The notes beneath the pieces were generated by a model that was given only the letters and a program-made list of their open reading frames with translations, ran no database searches and had not been told where the DNA came from. A stretch of DNA of 23,025 nucleotides from assembly GCA_002320775.1 (NCBI GenBank), contig DCKY01000219.1:1746-24770 (forward strand). The letters are read 5' to 3'. This document shows positions 6,585 through 13,777 of the stretch, piece after piece. The stretch comes from Planctomycetes bacterium UBA1662. GTDB taxonomy: Bacteria; Planctomycetota; UBA8108. The position numbers were made by a program, and so were the translations under genes. The first letter of the stretch is position 1. Each line of letters opens with the position of its first letter.

Positions 6585-8756
6585 ATGAACAGGAAATTGG
6601 CCGCGGTCACAGGCTGCCTGGCGCTGCTGCTTTTTGCGGCCCGCGCCCGGTCGGAGGATGTCTTCAAGGCCCGCGCTGACCTGCCGCCGCTGCTTCAGTT
6701 CAACGATGGTTCCGAGGTGAAGACCGCGGCCGACCTGGAACGCCGCAAGCGGGAGGTGGCGGCGCTTCTCAAGCGTTATTTCATCGGCACCTTTCCCGAG
6801 AAGGTTCCCGGCCTGGTTTCGGCGAAGGTGCTCGATGAGCGTAGAGCCGATGATGGGTCGCTTCGTCGCCGGGTCCAGCTGACCTTTGACACCCCGCAGA
6901 AGGCATCCTTTGAGGTGAGGGTCTGGGTGCCGAAGGGTGAGGGTCCTTTCCCGGTTCTTCTTACCCAGCCGCGTTATTACCAGCTGCGCTGGGCCGAGCT
7001 GGCGCTCGAGAGGGGCTACATCGCCTGTCTTTACCCCGGCGTTGACAGTCATCACCGGGAGAAGGACTTTCCCGGCTATGAGAGCGCCTGGCAGGATTTT
7101 CGCAGGGAGTATCCTAAAGCCACCTGGAGCGAGATCTCGACGAAGGCCTGGCTTGCCAGCCGCACTCTCGACTACCTGCTGGCCCCCTCCAGCGGCTACC
7201 GCTTCGCGCCGGGAAAGGTCGGAATCATTGGCTTTTCGCGCTACGGCAAGCAGTCGTTGATCGCTGCCGCCTTTGACGAGCGAATCACGAGCGTTGTCGC
7301 CAGGAGCCCCGGCTCACCAGGCTCCAGCCCCTACAGGTTCACCTCGAGAAACACCTGCGCCGAGGCTCCGCGGGACTTTCCCTCCGAATGGTTTCTCCCC
7401 TCGCTGCGAGACTATACCGGCCGCGAGCACGAGCTGCCGATCGATGCGCATGGCTGGTACGCTCTCATTGCCCCGCGCCGCTGCCTGATTCACACCGCGC
7501 ACAATGATGGCTCCGAGCCCACCTTCGCCGTCGAGCAGGCCTACCTCGAGGGCCGCAAGGTCTATGCCCTGCTTGGGCATCCCGACAACCTTCGGGTTCT
7601 CTACCGTGCCGGCCAGCATGGCCCGGTTACGGAAGAGCAGCGTCGACGAAACATGGAGTGGTTTGATCTCAGCTTTGGCCGCGGCGCCGCGAAGCAGGAT
7701 GACTTCCCCGAGGAGCTGATTCATTATTTTGACTGGGAGGCCTGGAAGAGAGGCGCGGACGGGGAAGATCTGCGGAGGCGGTTTGTGCCGGCCGAGGCGG
7801 CTGATGACGCCGACCGACGCGCGCGGATTCGCTGGCTGCTCGGGAAGCCGCCGGCCAGGCTCGCGGGGCAGGAGCGGCAAGATTTCATCACCCGGCAGGA
7901 GTCGGCGATGATGACGCACGACCGCTGGCGGGCCGGGGGTACCTCGCGAACGCCGGTTCGCTTCGGTGCCGGGGTGCGGGGAAATCTGTATTTCAAAACG
8001 AAGAACGACAAGCCGGCTCCCGCGGTCATCTGGCTCCACCCCTATTCTTATCACAGCGGCTACAACGAGGGTTACGGAGTGGAGGGAACCACCATCTACC
8101 ATCGTCTCGCCGCGGCCGGCTGCGTGGTGCTGGCTTACGACCAATGCGGCTTCGGGCTTCGCCTGCTGGAGGGGCGTGATTTTTACAGCGAGGCTCCGCT
8201 GTGGTCGAGGCTGGGACGAATGGTGGCGGATGTGAGCGCGGCCGCGGATTTTCTTATCGACGGCAAGGGCGCCGTGCAGGGAGTTCTGCCGAAGGTGGCC
8301 GCGGACAAGGTCTACGTGCTGGGCTTCAGTGTCGGCGGGTTGGCGGGGCTCTACGCCGCCGCCCTGGATGAGAGGCTTGCCGGGGTCGCCTCCTTCGGCG
8401 GCTTTACGCCGATGCGTTCGGACACCTCGGTCTCGACCGGGGGGCTGAGGCGCCTCTGGCAATGGCACGCCCTGGCGCCCCGGCTCGGCATCTTCGATGG
8501 CTCAGAGGAGAAGGTTCCTTTTGACTATCATGATGTTCTCGCGCTCATCGCCCCGCGTCCCTGTCTGGTCTACGCGGCGCGGCGTGACCGGGAGCTCGAT
8601 CCGAAGGCGGTGAGCGAGTGTATCGAGAGGGCGAGAAAGGCCTGGGAAGCTGGCGGTGTCCCGGAAAAGCTCGAATACCATTCTCCGGACGATATTGGCC
8701 GTTTTCAGAAGACCCAGCACGAGCTCTTCCTGCGGTGGCTTCGCGCGCGAAGCTGA
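6585..8756 (+). CDS. Exported two-domain alpha/beta hydrolase (glucuronoyl-esterase-like plus second esterase domain)
   Basis: Start at 6585: GGAG lies 8 nt upstream and the product begins with a signal peptide (MNRKLAAVTGCLALLLFAARARS); an earlier in-frame ATG at 6474 would bury it. The 723-aa product carries two hydrolase domains. The first (about 25-370) has GFSRYGK with Ser218, the GxSRxGK nucleophile of CE15 glucuronoyl esterases, followed by QSLIAAAFDERI and a late His345 in GQHGPV. The second (about 455-720) has GFSVGG with Ser582, an Asp in ARRDRELD and a His in KTQHELF, like dienelactone-hydrolase or acetyl-xylan-esterase folds. It probably acts outside the cytoplasmic membrane on esters of plant or algal polysaccharides. 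The substrate is inferred only. It faces the PhoD-like gene tail to tail, 9 bp apart. Confidence 0.88.
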   Translation: MNRKLAAVTGCLALLLFAARARSEDVFKARADLPPLLQFNDGSEVKTAADLERRKREVAALLKRYFIGTFPEKVPGLVSAKVLDERRADDGSLRRRVQLTFDTPQKASFEVRVWVPKGEGPFPVLLTQPRYYQLRWAELALERGYIACLYPGVDSHHREKDFPGYESAWQDFRREYPKATWSEISTKAWLASRTLDYLLAPSSGYRFAPGKVGIIGFSRYGKQSLIAAAFDERITSVVARSPGSPGSSPYRFTSRNTCAEAPRDFPSEWFLPSLRDYTGREHELPIDAHGWYALIAPRRCLIHTAHNDGSEPTFAVEQAYLEGRKVYALLGHPDNLRVLYRAGQHGPVTEEQRRRNMEWFDLSFGRGAAKQDDFPEELIHYFDWEAWKRGADGEDLRRRFVPAEAADDADRRARIRWLLGKPPARLAGQERQDFITRQESAMMTHDRWRAGGTSRTPVRFGAGVRGNLYFKTKNDKPAPAVIWLHPYSYHSGYNEGYGVEGTTIYHRLAAAGCVVLAYDQCGFGLRLLEGRDFYSEAPLWSRLGRMVADVSAAADFLIDGKGAVQGVLPKVAADKVYVLGFSVGGLAGLYAAALDERLAGVASFGGFTPMRSDTSVSTGGLRRLWQWHALAPRLGIFDGSEEKVPFDYHDVLALIAPRPCLVYAARRDRELDPKAVSECIERARKAWEAGGVPEKLEYHSPDDIGRFQKTQHELFLRWLRARS

Positions 8757-8765
8757 GGGGCCTTC

Positions 8766-10601
8766 CTATTTTGCGAGGATCGACTCGGCGTAACGCAGCT
8801 CGCCGGTGCGCCCATCGTAATACTGGAAGATGACCTGTGGTCTTGGATAGGCCACCCAGCGGGTACCCAGGAGGTCCTGGGGATTGTTGAAGACGTTGTT
8901 CACCTGCACCACACAGTAGGTCGGGTGGAGAAGATGGTTCCTGGGAATATCAGAGCGGTAGTAGGTTGACCAGCGGATGTCGACTGCGCGGGGGCCGTAT
9001 TTGAAGGGGCCATTCGGCGGCCGGTCTCCTTCATCGCTTGCCCAGTGGTTGTTGGAGTTGTGCGGTCCCGAGGCAAATTCCCACACCTTGTCGGTGATCT
9101 TGATGGCGAAGCTGTTGTGGAGATCTCCGGTGAGCATGAAGACAGGCTTCTTGAGGGAGTCGAAGAAATTGATGAGCTTTTCCCTCTCATCGAGAAAGAC
9201 GGTCCAGGCCTCATCCTTGTCGCCAGCGCGGATCTTGCCGCCGCCGACGTGGGGGATCATGAAGTTTACCGAGGAGACCACGAAGTGGAAATCGGCGTCG
9301 CTGGCGGTGAGCTCGCGCATCAGCCACTCGCGCTGAACGGTACCCAGCATGGAGAGGCCCTTCTTGGCCGGGTTGCGGGTGTCGTGCATCTGGCGTTGAC
9401 CCCGGGTGTCGAGGAGGAAGAAGTCGCAATTGGCGACACGAAAGCGGGAATAGGAGCGCCGGCCCAGGGAATAGGAGCCGTCGCCATCGGCGTCGGCCGG
9501 CGGGCGGATGCGGATGCGATGGGCGTCGATGACTTCGACAATTTCATAGACCCCGGCGTTGGGGTCGCCGCCGACCCCGTCGAGAGAGTTATCGTTGACC
9601 CCGGCGTTGGGGGTGCCCCAGTGGACATGGAGGTTGTTGATCTGGGTGAGGTCGGCCCCGGTGAAATCAGCCCTCTCGTCAACGAGGATGTCGCTGCCTT
9701 TTTTCAGCTGGCAGCGTCCGAAATGTGTTCGCTGGGTGAATTCCGAGGGGTTGCTCCAGGCCAGGTAGTCGTGCCAGGCGCGGACTCCGATATCGCGGAA
9801 GACGGCCCTGCGGTCGCGCAGCCCGGGCGTGCCGGCGCCCCAGATGTCGTTGAGGCATTCATGGTCGTCGTAGGTGAAGAAGGATGGAATCCGGCTGTGC
9901 CAGCGGGCCAGGTTCTGACCCTGGCTGAGGAAGTGCTTGTAGTTCTCCCAGACCCCGACGAGGGTGGGGGCGCTCTTGAGGTCGTCCGGCAGGTTTTTCG
10001 GATCTGCGCTGACCTGTCTCAGCCAATCGGCGACGGTGTATTCGCGGCGGTTTTCATAGAGCCAGTCGCCGTTGAGGATGGCGAAGTGGATCCGGTCCTC
10101 GAGCTTCCGGAGCATCGTGGCGAAGGCAGGCAGGGATGGTCCGATTGAATGCCCGGGGTTCTGGTTGTTGCCGCAGGCGAATTCGAAGCTGAAGTTGAAG
10201 AGTCCTTTCGGGTTGAGCTTCTCGTCTTTGAGGTTCTTTGAGCTGGGCAGGGTACGAAACGATCCGTTCCGGGCCGTACGGCCGACACCATCTGCAAGCA
10301 CCAGCTCGTAATGGTATTTCGTGTCCGGCTTCAGTCCCTGGAGGTGAACCCAGCCGGTATTGTCACGGTCAAGGGTGGTCTTGACGGGATTGCTGGTGAA
10401 GTTGAGCCGGTCCGGAGAGAGTCCGTACCTCACCGCGAACGAGCCCGCGCGCGCCGTGCGGCCCCAGACCCCGACGCCGTCCGAACTCAGGCGTCCGAGG
10501 ATCGGTCCGTGGGTGATGTAGTTGGGAAGCTCGTCCTTCGCTGCGCAGACGGTCGGCGCCAGCAGGATGAGCATGGCGACGCTATGGAGTTTTGAGAGCA
10601 T
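8766..10601 (-). CDS. PhoD-like alkaline phosphatase, exported
   Basis: Start at 10601: a signal peptide (MLSKLHSVAMLILLAPTVCAA) follows directly and GAGG lies about 11 nt upstream; the frame stays open to an ATG at 10652 that would add 17 charged residues. The product is 611 aa. An N-terminal fibronectin-like PhoD domain (about 25-125) precedes a metallophosphatase domain with GDWLYE (178-183), YDDHE (244-248, Asp245/246 and His247) and GDLHN (492-496), the Fe/Ca-binding motifs of PhoD. It would release phosphate from phosphomono- or diesters outside the cytoplasm. Between FGRCQ and YSRFRV an extra segment of about 80 residues (about 302-382) contains Gly/Asp-rich DPNAG and DADGDGSY; it is not part of the core fold. 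No transporter gene is adjacent. Confidence 0.92.
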   Translation of the reverse strand: MLSKLHSVAMLILLAPTVCAAKDELPNYITHGPILGRLSSDGVGVWGRTARAGSFAVRYGLSPDRLNFTSNPVKTTLDRDNTGWVHLQGLKPDTKYHYELVLADGVGRTARNGSFRTLPSSKNLKDEKLNPKGLFNFSFEFACGNNQNPGHSIGPSLPAFATMLRKLEDRIHFAILNGDWLYENRREYTVADWLRQVSADPKNLPDDLKSAPTLVGVWENYKHFLSQGQNLARWHSRIPSFFTYDDHECLNDIWGAGTPGLRDRRAVFRDIGVRAWHDYLAWSNPSEFTQRTHFGRCQLKKGSDILVDERADFTGADLTQINNLHVHWGTPNAGVNDNSLDGVGGDPNAGVYEIVEVIDAHRIRIRPPADADGDGSYSLGRRSYSRFRVANCDFFLLDTRGQRQMHDTRNPAKKGLSMLGTVQREWLMRELTASDADFHFVVSSVNFMIPHVGGGKIRAGDKDEAWTVFLDEREKLINFFDSLKKPVFMLTGDLHNSFAIKITDKVWEFASGPHNSNNHWASDEGDRPPNGPFKYGPRAVDIRWSTYYRSDIPRNHLLHPTYCVVQVNNVFNNPQDLLGTRWVAYPRPQVIFQYYDGRTGELRYAESILAK

Positions 10602-10766
10602 GTCGTCTCGACCTCGTTTTTTCTGTGAAACCCGTTCAGCCTCAGCCCGCAAGGGGGTGGAGACTTATTCTATTCTTTCCCGGCGCAGGAAAGATACCTT
10701 CAGACCGGGGACTCTGTTCCGCTGCGAAACCTTTTGTGAAGAATGCAACCGGTGCCCGGTCACGGG

Positions 10767-10772
10767 TATAAT
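10767..10772 (+). promoter_or_regulatory. Candidate -10 box for the PHP hydrolase gene
   Basis: A perfect TATAAT lies 42 bp before the ATG at 10814, in the divergent gap between the PhoD-like and PHP-hydrolase genes. No good -35 hexamer is found 16-18 bp upstream, so the call rests on the -10 alone. Confidence 0.35.
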
Positions 10773-10813
10773 CTTCAGTTCACCCCGCATCTTGTCAGGA
10801 AACATCGATTCGT

Positions 10814-13000
10814 ATGAAGCAGAACACCGCCATCCCGCTTTTCTTCGCCTGCCTGCTGGCGGTCTCGGGCCCTTATTTCCTGCCGCAGCCACAGGCAAGC
10901 GGCACTCCACAGGGCAAGGCTGGGACCGTTATCAGCACCGAGGTTTTTCACATCGGCAATGATGAGAAGAAGGACTGGAAGTCCTTCACCCGGGCGAAGC
11001 CGCACGATGGAAAGAAGATCAGCCTGAGGTTCAGCTCCGAGCCGAACAAGTCCGAACGGGCCCTGGAGATCAGTTCAGGCGATGTGAACTCAAAATGCGG
11101 TGTCACGCTCAACTCCCGGCGGCTTGGCAGCCTGGTCAAGGGCAAGGGCGGCAAGGGAGAGAATCTCCAGTACTTCAAGGTGCCTGCGGGCCTGCTGAAG
11201 AAGACAGGCAATGTGCTCGTGGTGCAATACGAGGAGAAGACCACCGACGATTTCTATTTCGGGCCTACGGTTCTCCACGCTCACTCGGTGGCACGGATGA
11301 AGCGCCTGGCGGAGGTCGAGGTGGTGGTGACCTCGAAGGAGCGGCCGGGTGAGGGGCTGCCCTGCCGGCTGACCGTTGTGCGCCTGGTCTCGAAGAAAGC
11401 GAGAATTGTCGAGGAGCCGGCGGAATTCAAGCTGGAGAAGAGCTCGAAGCTCGCCTTTCGCAAGGGAACAGCCTACACCCTTGACGGCCGGCTGGACCTG
11501 GCCCTCAAGCCGGGCAAGTACAGGGTCTACGCGACCCGGGGGTTCGAGTACGGGCTGGGTATGGCCCGGGTAGACCTCTCGCCGGCGGAAAAGAGGCGGG
11601 TTGAGCTGGTCCTCGAGCGGGAGGTGGACACCACCGGCTACCTCGCAGGCGACACTCATATTCACACCCTGACCTATTCCAAGCACGGCGACGCGAGCGT
11701 CGCTGAGCGTGTGGTGACCATTGCCGGGGAGGGGGTGGAGGTCGCGATCGCCACGGATCACAACCATCACACCGATTACAGTCCTGTCACCGCCCGGGCC
11801 GGCTCCGGCGATCACTACAAATCGGTGGTGGGAAACGAGTTCACCACCTCCATCGGCCACTTCAACGCTTTTCCGGCCGACAAGAAGGCCAAGCCCGCGA
11901 ACCACAAGCACAAGGACTGGGACAAGCTGCTCAAGGCCGTGCGGGCGACCCCGGGAGTCAGGGTGGTGATCTGCAACCATCCGCGCCGAGAAGGCTTCAA
12001 GAAGGGCCCGTGGGGCAAGATCGGTCTCGATCCCGTCTCCGGCGAATTCAGTGATGGCCGCAAGTGGCTCGGCCTGGACGCGGTTGAGGTGATCAACGGC
12101 AAGACCCTGGAAAAGCAGGTTTTTGACAACTTCTCCGACTGGTTCGCCCTGCTGAACGCCGGACATCGTCTGACCGCGGTTGCAGGCAGCGACTCCCATA
12201 CCGTCGCCCAGCCGGTCGGTCATTGCCGAACCTACATTCGCAGCTCGACGGATGACCCGCGCCGTATCAATGTGGGCGAGGTGGTTGACAACATCCTGGC
12301 GGGCAAGGTGCTGGTCAGCATGGGGCTCCTGGCGGATGCGAAGGTGAACGGGCAGTTTTACGCCGGGGACCTGGCTACCGGTGTAGGGGAAGATCTGGAG
12401 GTCGACATCGAGGTCAGGGGACCCCGGTGGGCGCGGGCCAGCCGGGTCGCCCTCTTTCTTAACGGTCGCAAGGTGCGAGAGGAGAAGATCCAGCATCCTT
12501 CCAGCGCTGTGGTGAAGTATAAGGAGCGCTGGGTTTTCGGGGGGCCGTCGCGCGACGCGCATCTCGTCGTGATCGCCTCAGGGCCTCCACTGGAGAATTC
12601 CTACTGGAGCCCGCCGCAGGCTGATCGCTACGTGGTCGGCGCGACCAACCCGGTCTGGATTGATGGAGATGGCGATGGAAAATTTTCCGCCCCTGGCGAC
12701 TACGCTCGCCAGCTGGTGGCCGAGCATGGAACCGATGGTGTTGCCCTGGCGAAGGCTCTCAGGGCTCACGACGAGATCACCGTGATCCTCGCGGCGGGTC
12801 TCTTCAGAAGAAACCTCGCGGAGGTTCTCCTGGACGTCTACTCGAGGTTACAGAAACGTTCCAACAGCGAGCTCGAGGAGCTCCTGGAGACCTTGAAGGC
12901 CGGGCGTGGTGAAGCCTTCAGGGACTACTCCAGGACCCTGGGGCCGCTCGATCTGTTCAAGAAGCCGGCATCCAGGGACGAGGCGGAGAAAAAGAAGTGA
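10814..13000 (+). CDS. CehA/McbA-family PHP-type metallohydrolase, exported
   Basis: A 728-aa protein with an N-terminal signal peptide (MKQNTAIPLFFACLLAVSGP). Residues about 40-270 are beta-rich, ending in a carboxypeptidase-regulatory-like segment. The PHP domain (about 275-520) shows the metal ligands in order: GDTHIH (His282, His284), ATDHNHH (Asp315, His316), GNEF (Glu342), CNHPR (His389) and GSDSH (Asp460, His462). CehA and McbA hydrolyse the carbamate carbaryl, but most relatives have unknown phosphoester or ester substrates, so the substrate here cannot be assigned. A C-terminal beta domain (about 520-625) and a Lys/Glu-rich helical tail follow. An AGGA lies 14 nt before the ATG, a weak ribosome site. 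It is first of three plus-strand genes spaced about 70 and 65 bp, a possible operon of exported enzymes. Confidence 0.9.
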   Translation: MKQNTAIPLFFACLLAVSGPYFLPQPQASGTPQGKAGTVISTEVFHIGNDEKKDWKSFTRAKPHDGKKISLRFSSEPNKSERALEISSGDVNSKCGVTLNSRRLGSLVKGKGGKGENLQYFKVPAGLLKKTGNVLVVQYEEKTTDDFYFGPTVLHAHSVARMKRLAEVEVVVTSKERPGEGLPCRLTVVRLVSKKARIVEEPAEFKLEKSSKLAFRKGTAYTLDGRLDLALKPGKYRVYATRGFEYGLGMARVDLSPAEKRRVELVLEREVDTTGYLAGDTHIHTLTYSKHGDASVAERVVTIAGEGVEVAIATDHNHHTDYSPVTARAGSGDHYKSVVGNEFTTSIGHFNAFPADKKAKPANHKHKDWDKLLKAVRATPGVRVVICNHPRREGFKKGPWGKIGLDPVSGEFSDGRKWLGLDAVEVINGKTLEKQVFDNFSDWFALLNAGHRLTAVAGSDSHTVAQPVGHCRTYIRSSTDDPRRINVGEVVDNILAGKVLVSMGLLADAKVNGQFYAGDLATGVGEDLEVDIEVRGPRWARASRVALFLNGRKVREEKIQHPSSAVVKYKERWVFGGPSRDAHLVVIASGPPLENSYWSPPQADRYVVGATNPVWIDGDGDGKFSAPGDYARQLVAEHGTDGVALAKALRAHDEITVILAAGLFRRNLAEVLLDVYSRLQKRSNSELEELLETLKAGRGEAFRDYSRTLGPLDLFKKPASRDEAEKKK

Positions 13001-13070
13001 GCGCGCGGTCTGGATTTTTACCGGGAGGCAGGCACTTGCATCCGCGGGTGGGGTAGTTCAGGATGGTCGC

Positions 13071-13712
13071 ATGATGGAACACCGTTCAATACTCATGGGA
13101 GCGCTGGTGGTCTTGCTCGGCCTCTGTGGTTGCGGCAAACACCCTGGTGACCAGGCAGCTCAGCCCGCGCCACCCCCGGCGGCTCCGGAGGCTACCGTGG
13201 AGAAGGCTCCTGAGCCCGAAAGCAACGAGAACGAGAACATTACGGAGGCACCGATCGTGCAGCAGGATCCAGCCGAGGCCACCCCGGAGGCGACTGAACT
13301 TACTGAAGAACAATGGCGTGAGAGGCTCTCCCCGGAGGCCTTCTATGTTCTGCGGCAGAAGGGTACGGAGCCGCGATTCTCAAGCGCCTACAACGCAAAC
13401 AAAAAGCAGGGAAGCTATCTCTGCGGTGGTTGCGGGGCCGTGCTTTTTTCTTCGGTTGAGAAATACGATTCCGGCACTGGCTGGCCGAGCTTCTGGCAGC
13501 CGGCTGTTAAGAAGAACATCGCCACGGTCGAGGACAACAGCTTTTTTTCCAGGCGTATCGAGGTTCTCTGCGCGAAATGTGACGGACACCTTGGTCATGT
13601 ATTCGATGATGGGCCAGCCCCTACAGGCCTGAGATATTGCATCAATGGCATCAGCCTGAAATTTGCTGAGCTGGCTGAACAAGATCAGGAGAAAGATAAG
13701 GGCGAGCCCTGA
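13071..13712 (+). CDS. msrB: Peptide-methionine (R)-S-oxide reductase, lipoprotein form
   Basis: Start chosen at 13071: AGGA lies 7 nt upstream and the product opens with a lipoprotein signal, LLGLCGC, with Cys21 as the likely lipidated residue. A longer frame from 12906 would overlap the previous gene and bury this signal. A flexible Pro/Ala/Glu-rich linker (22-75) leads to a complete MsrB domain (about 78-200). It has zinc cysteines CGGC (118, 121) and CAKC (167, 170), GTGWPSFW, GHLGHVFDDGP and the catalytic RYCIN (Cys190). It reduces methionine-R-sulfoxide in proteins, here at the cell envelope rather than in the cytoplasm. It needs a reductant from outside the cytoplasm, which is not evident nearby. 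No partner MsrA is in the window. Confidence 0.95.
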   Translation: MMEHRSILMGALVVLLGLCGCGKHPGDQAAQPAPPPAAPEATVEKAPEPESNENENITEAPIVQQDPAEATPEATELTEEQWRERLSPEAFYVLRQKGTEPRFSSAYNANKKQGSYLCGGCGAVLFSSVEKYDSGTGWPSFWQPAVKKNIATVEDNSFFSRRIEVLCAKCDGHLGHVFDDGPAPTGLRYCINGISLKFAELAEQDQEKDKGEP

Positions 13713-13777
13713 TTCCGCAGCGAGCCTGCTTGTCGGAGCCGTCTTCCAGTTCTTCCTCTCTTCAGGGGTGTGTCACC

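Noticed and set aside
7314..8468. 384-codon minus-strand frame
   Set aside because: Antisense to the second half of the two-domain hydrolase, whose motifs and triads are clear; the opposite frame has no recognisable motif.
9045..10148. 367-codon plus-strand frame rich in Val, Gly and Asp
   Set aside because: Antisense shadow of the PhoD-like gene, which carries all family motifs.
11090..12562. 490-codon minus-strand frame
   Set aside because: Antisense shadow of the PHP hydrolase, which has complete metal-ligand motifs and a signal peptide.
12906..13070. Upstream in-frame extension of the MsrB gene
   Set aside because: It would overlap the PHP-hydrolase gene and bury a clear lipoprotein signal that follows a good ribosome site at 13060.
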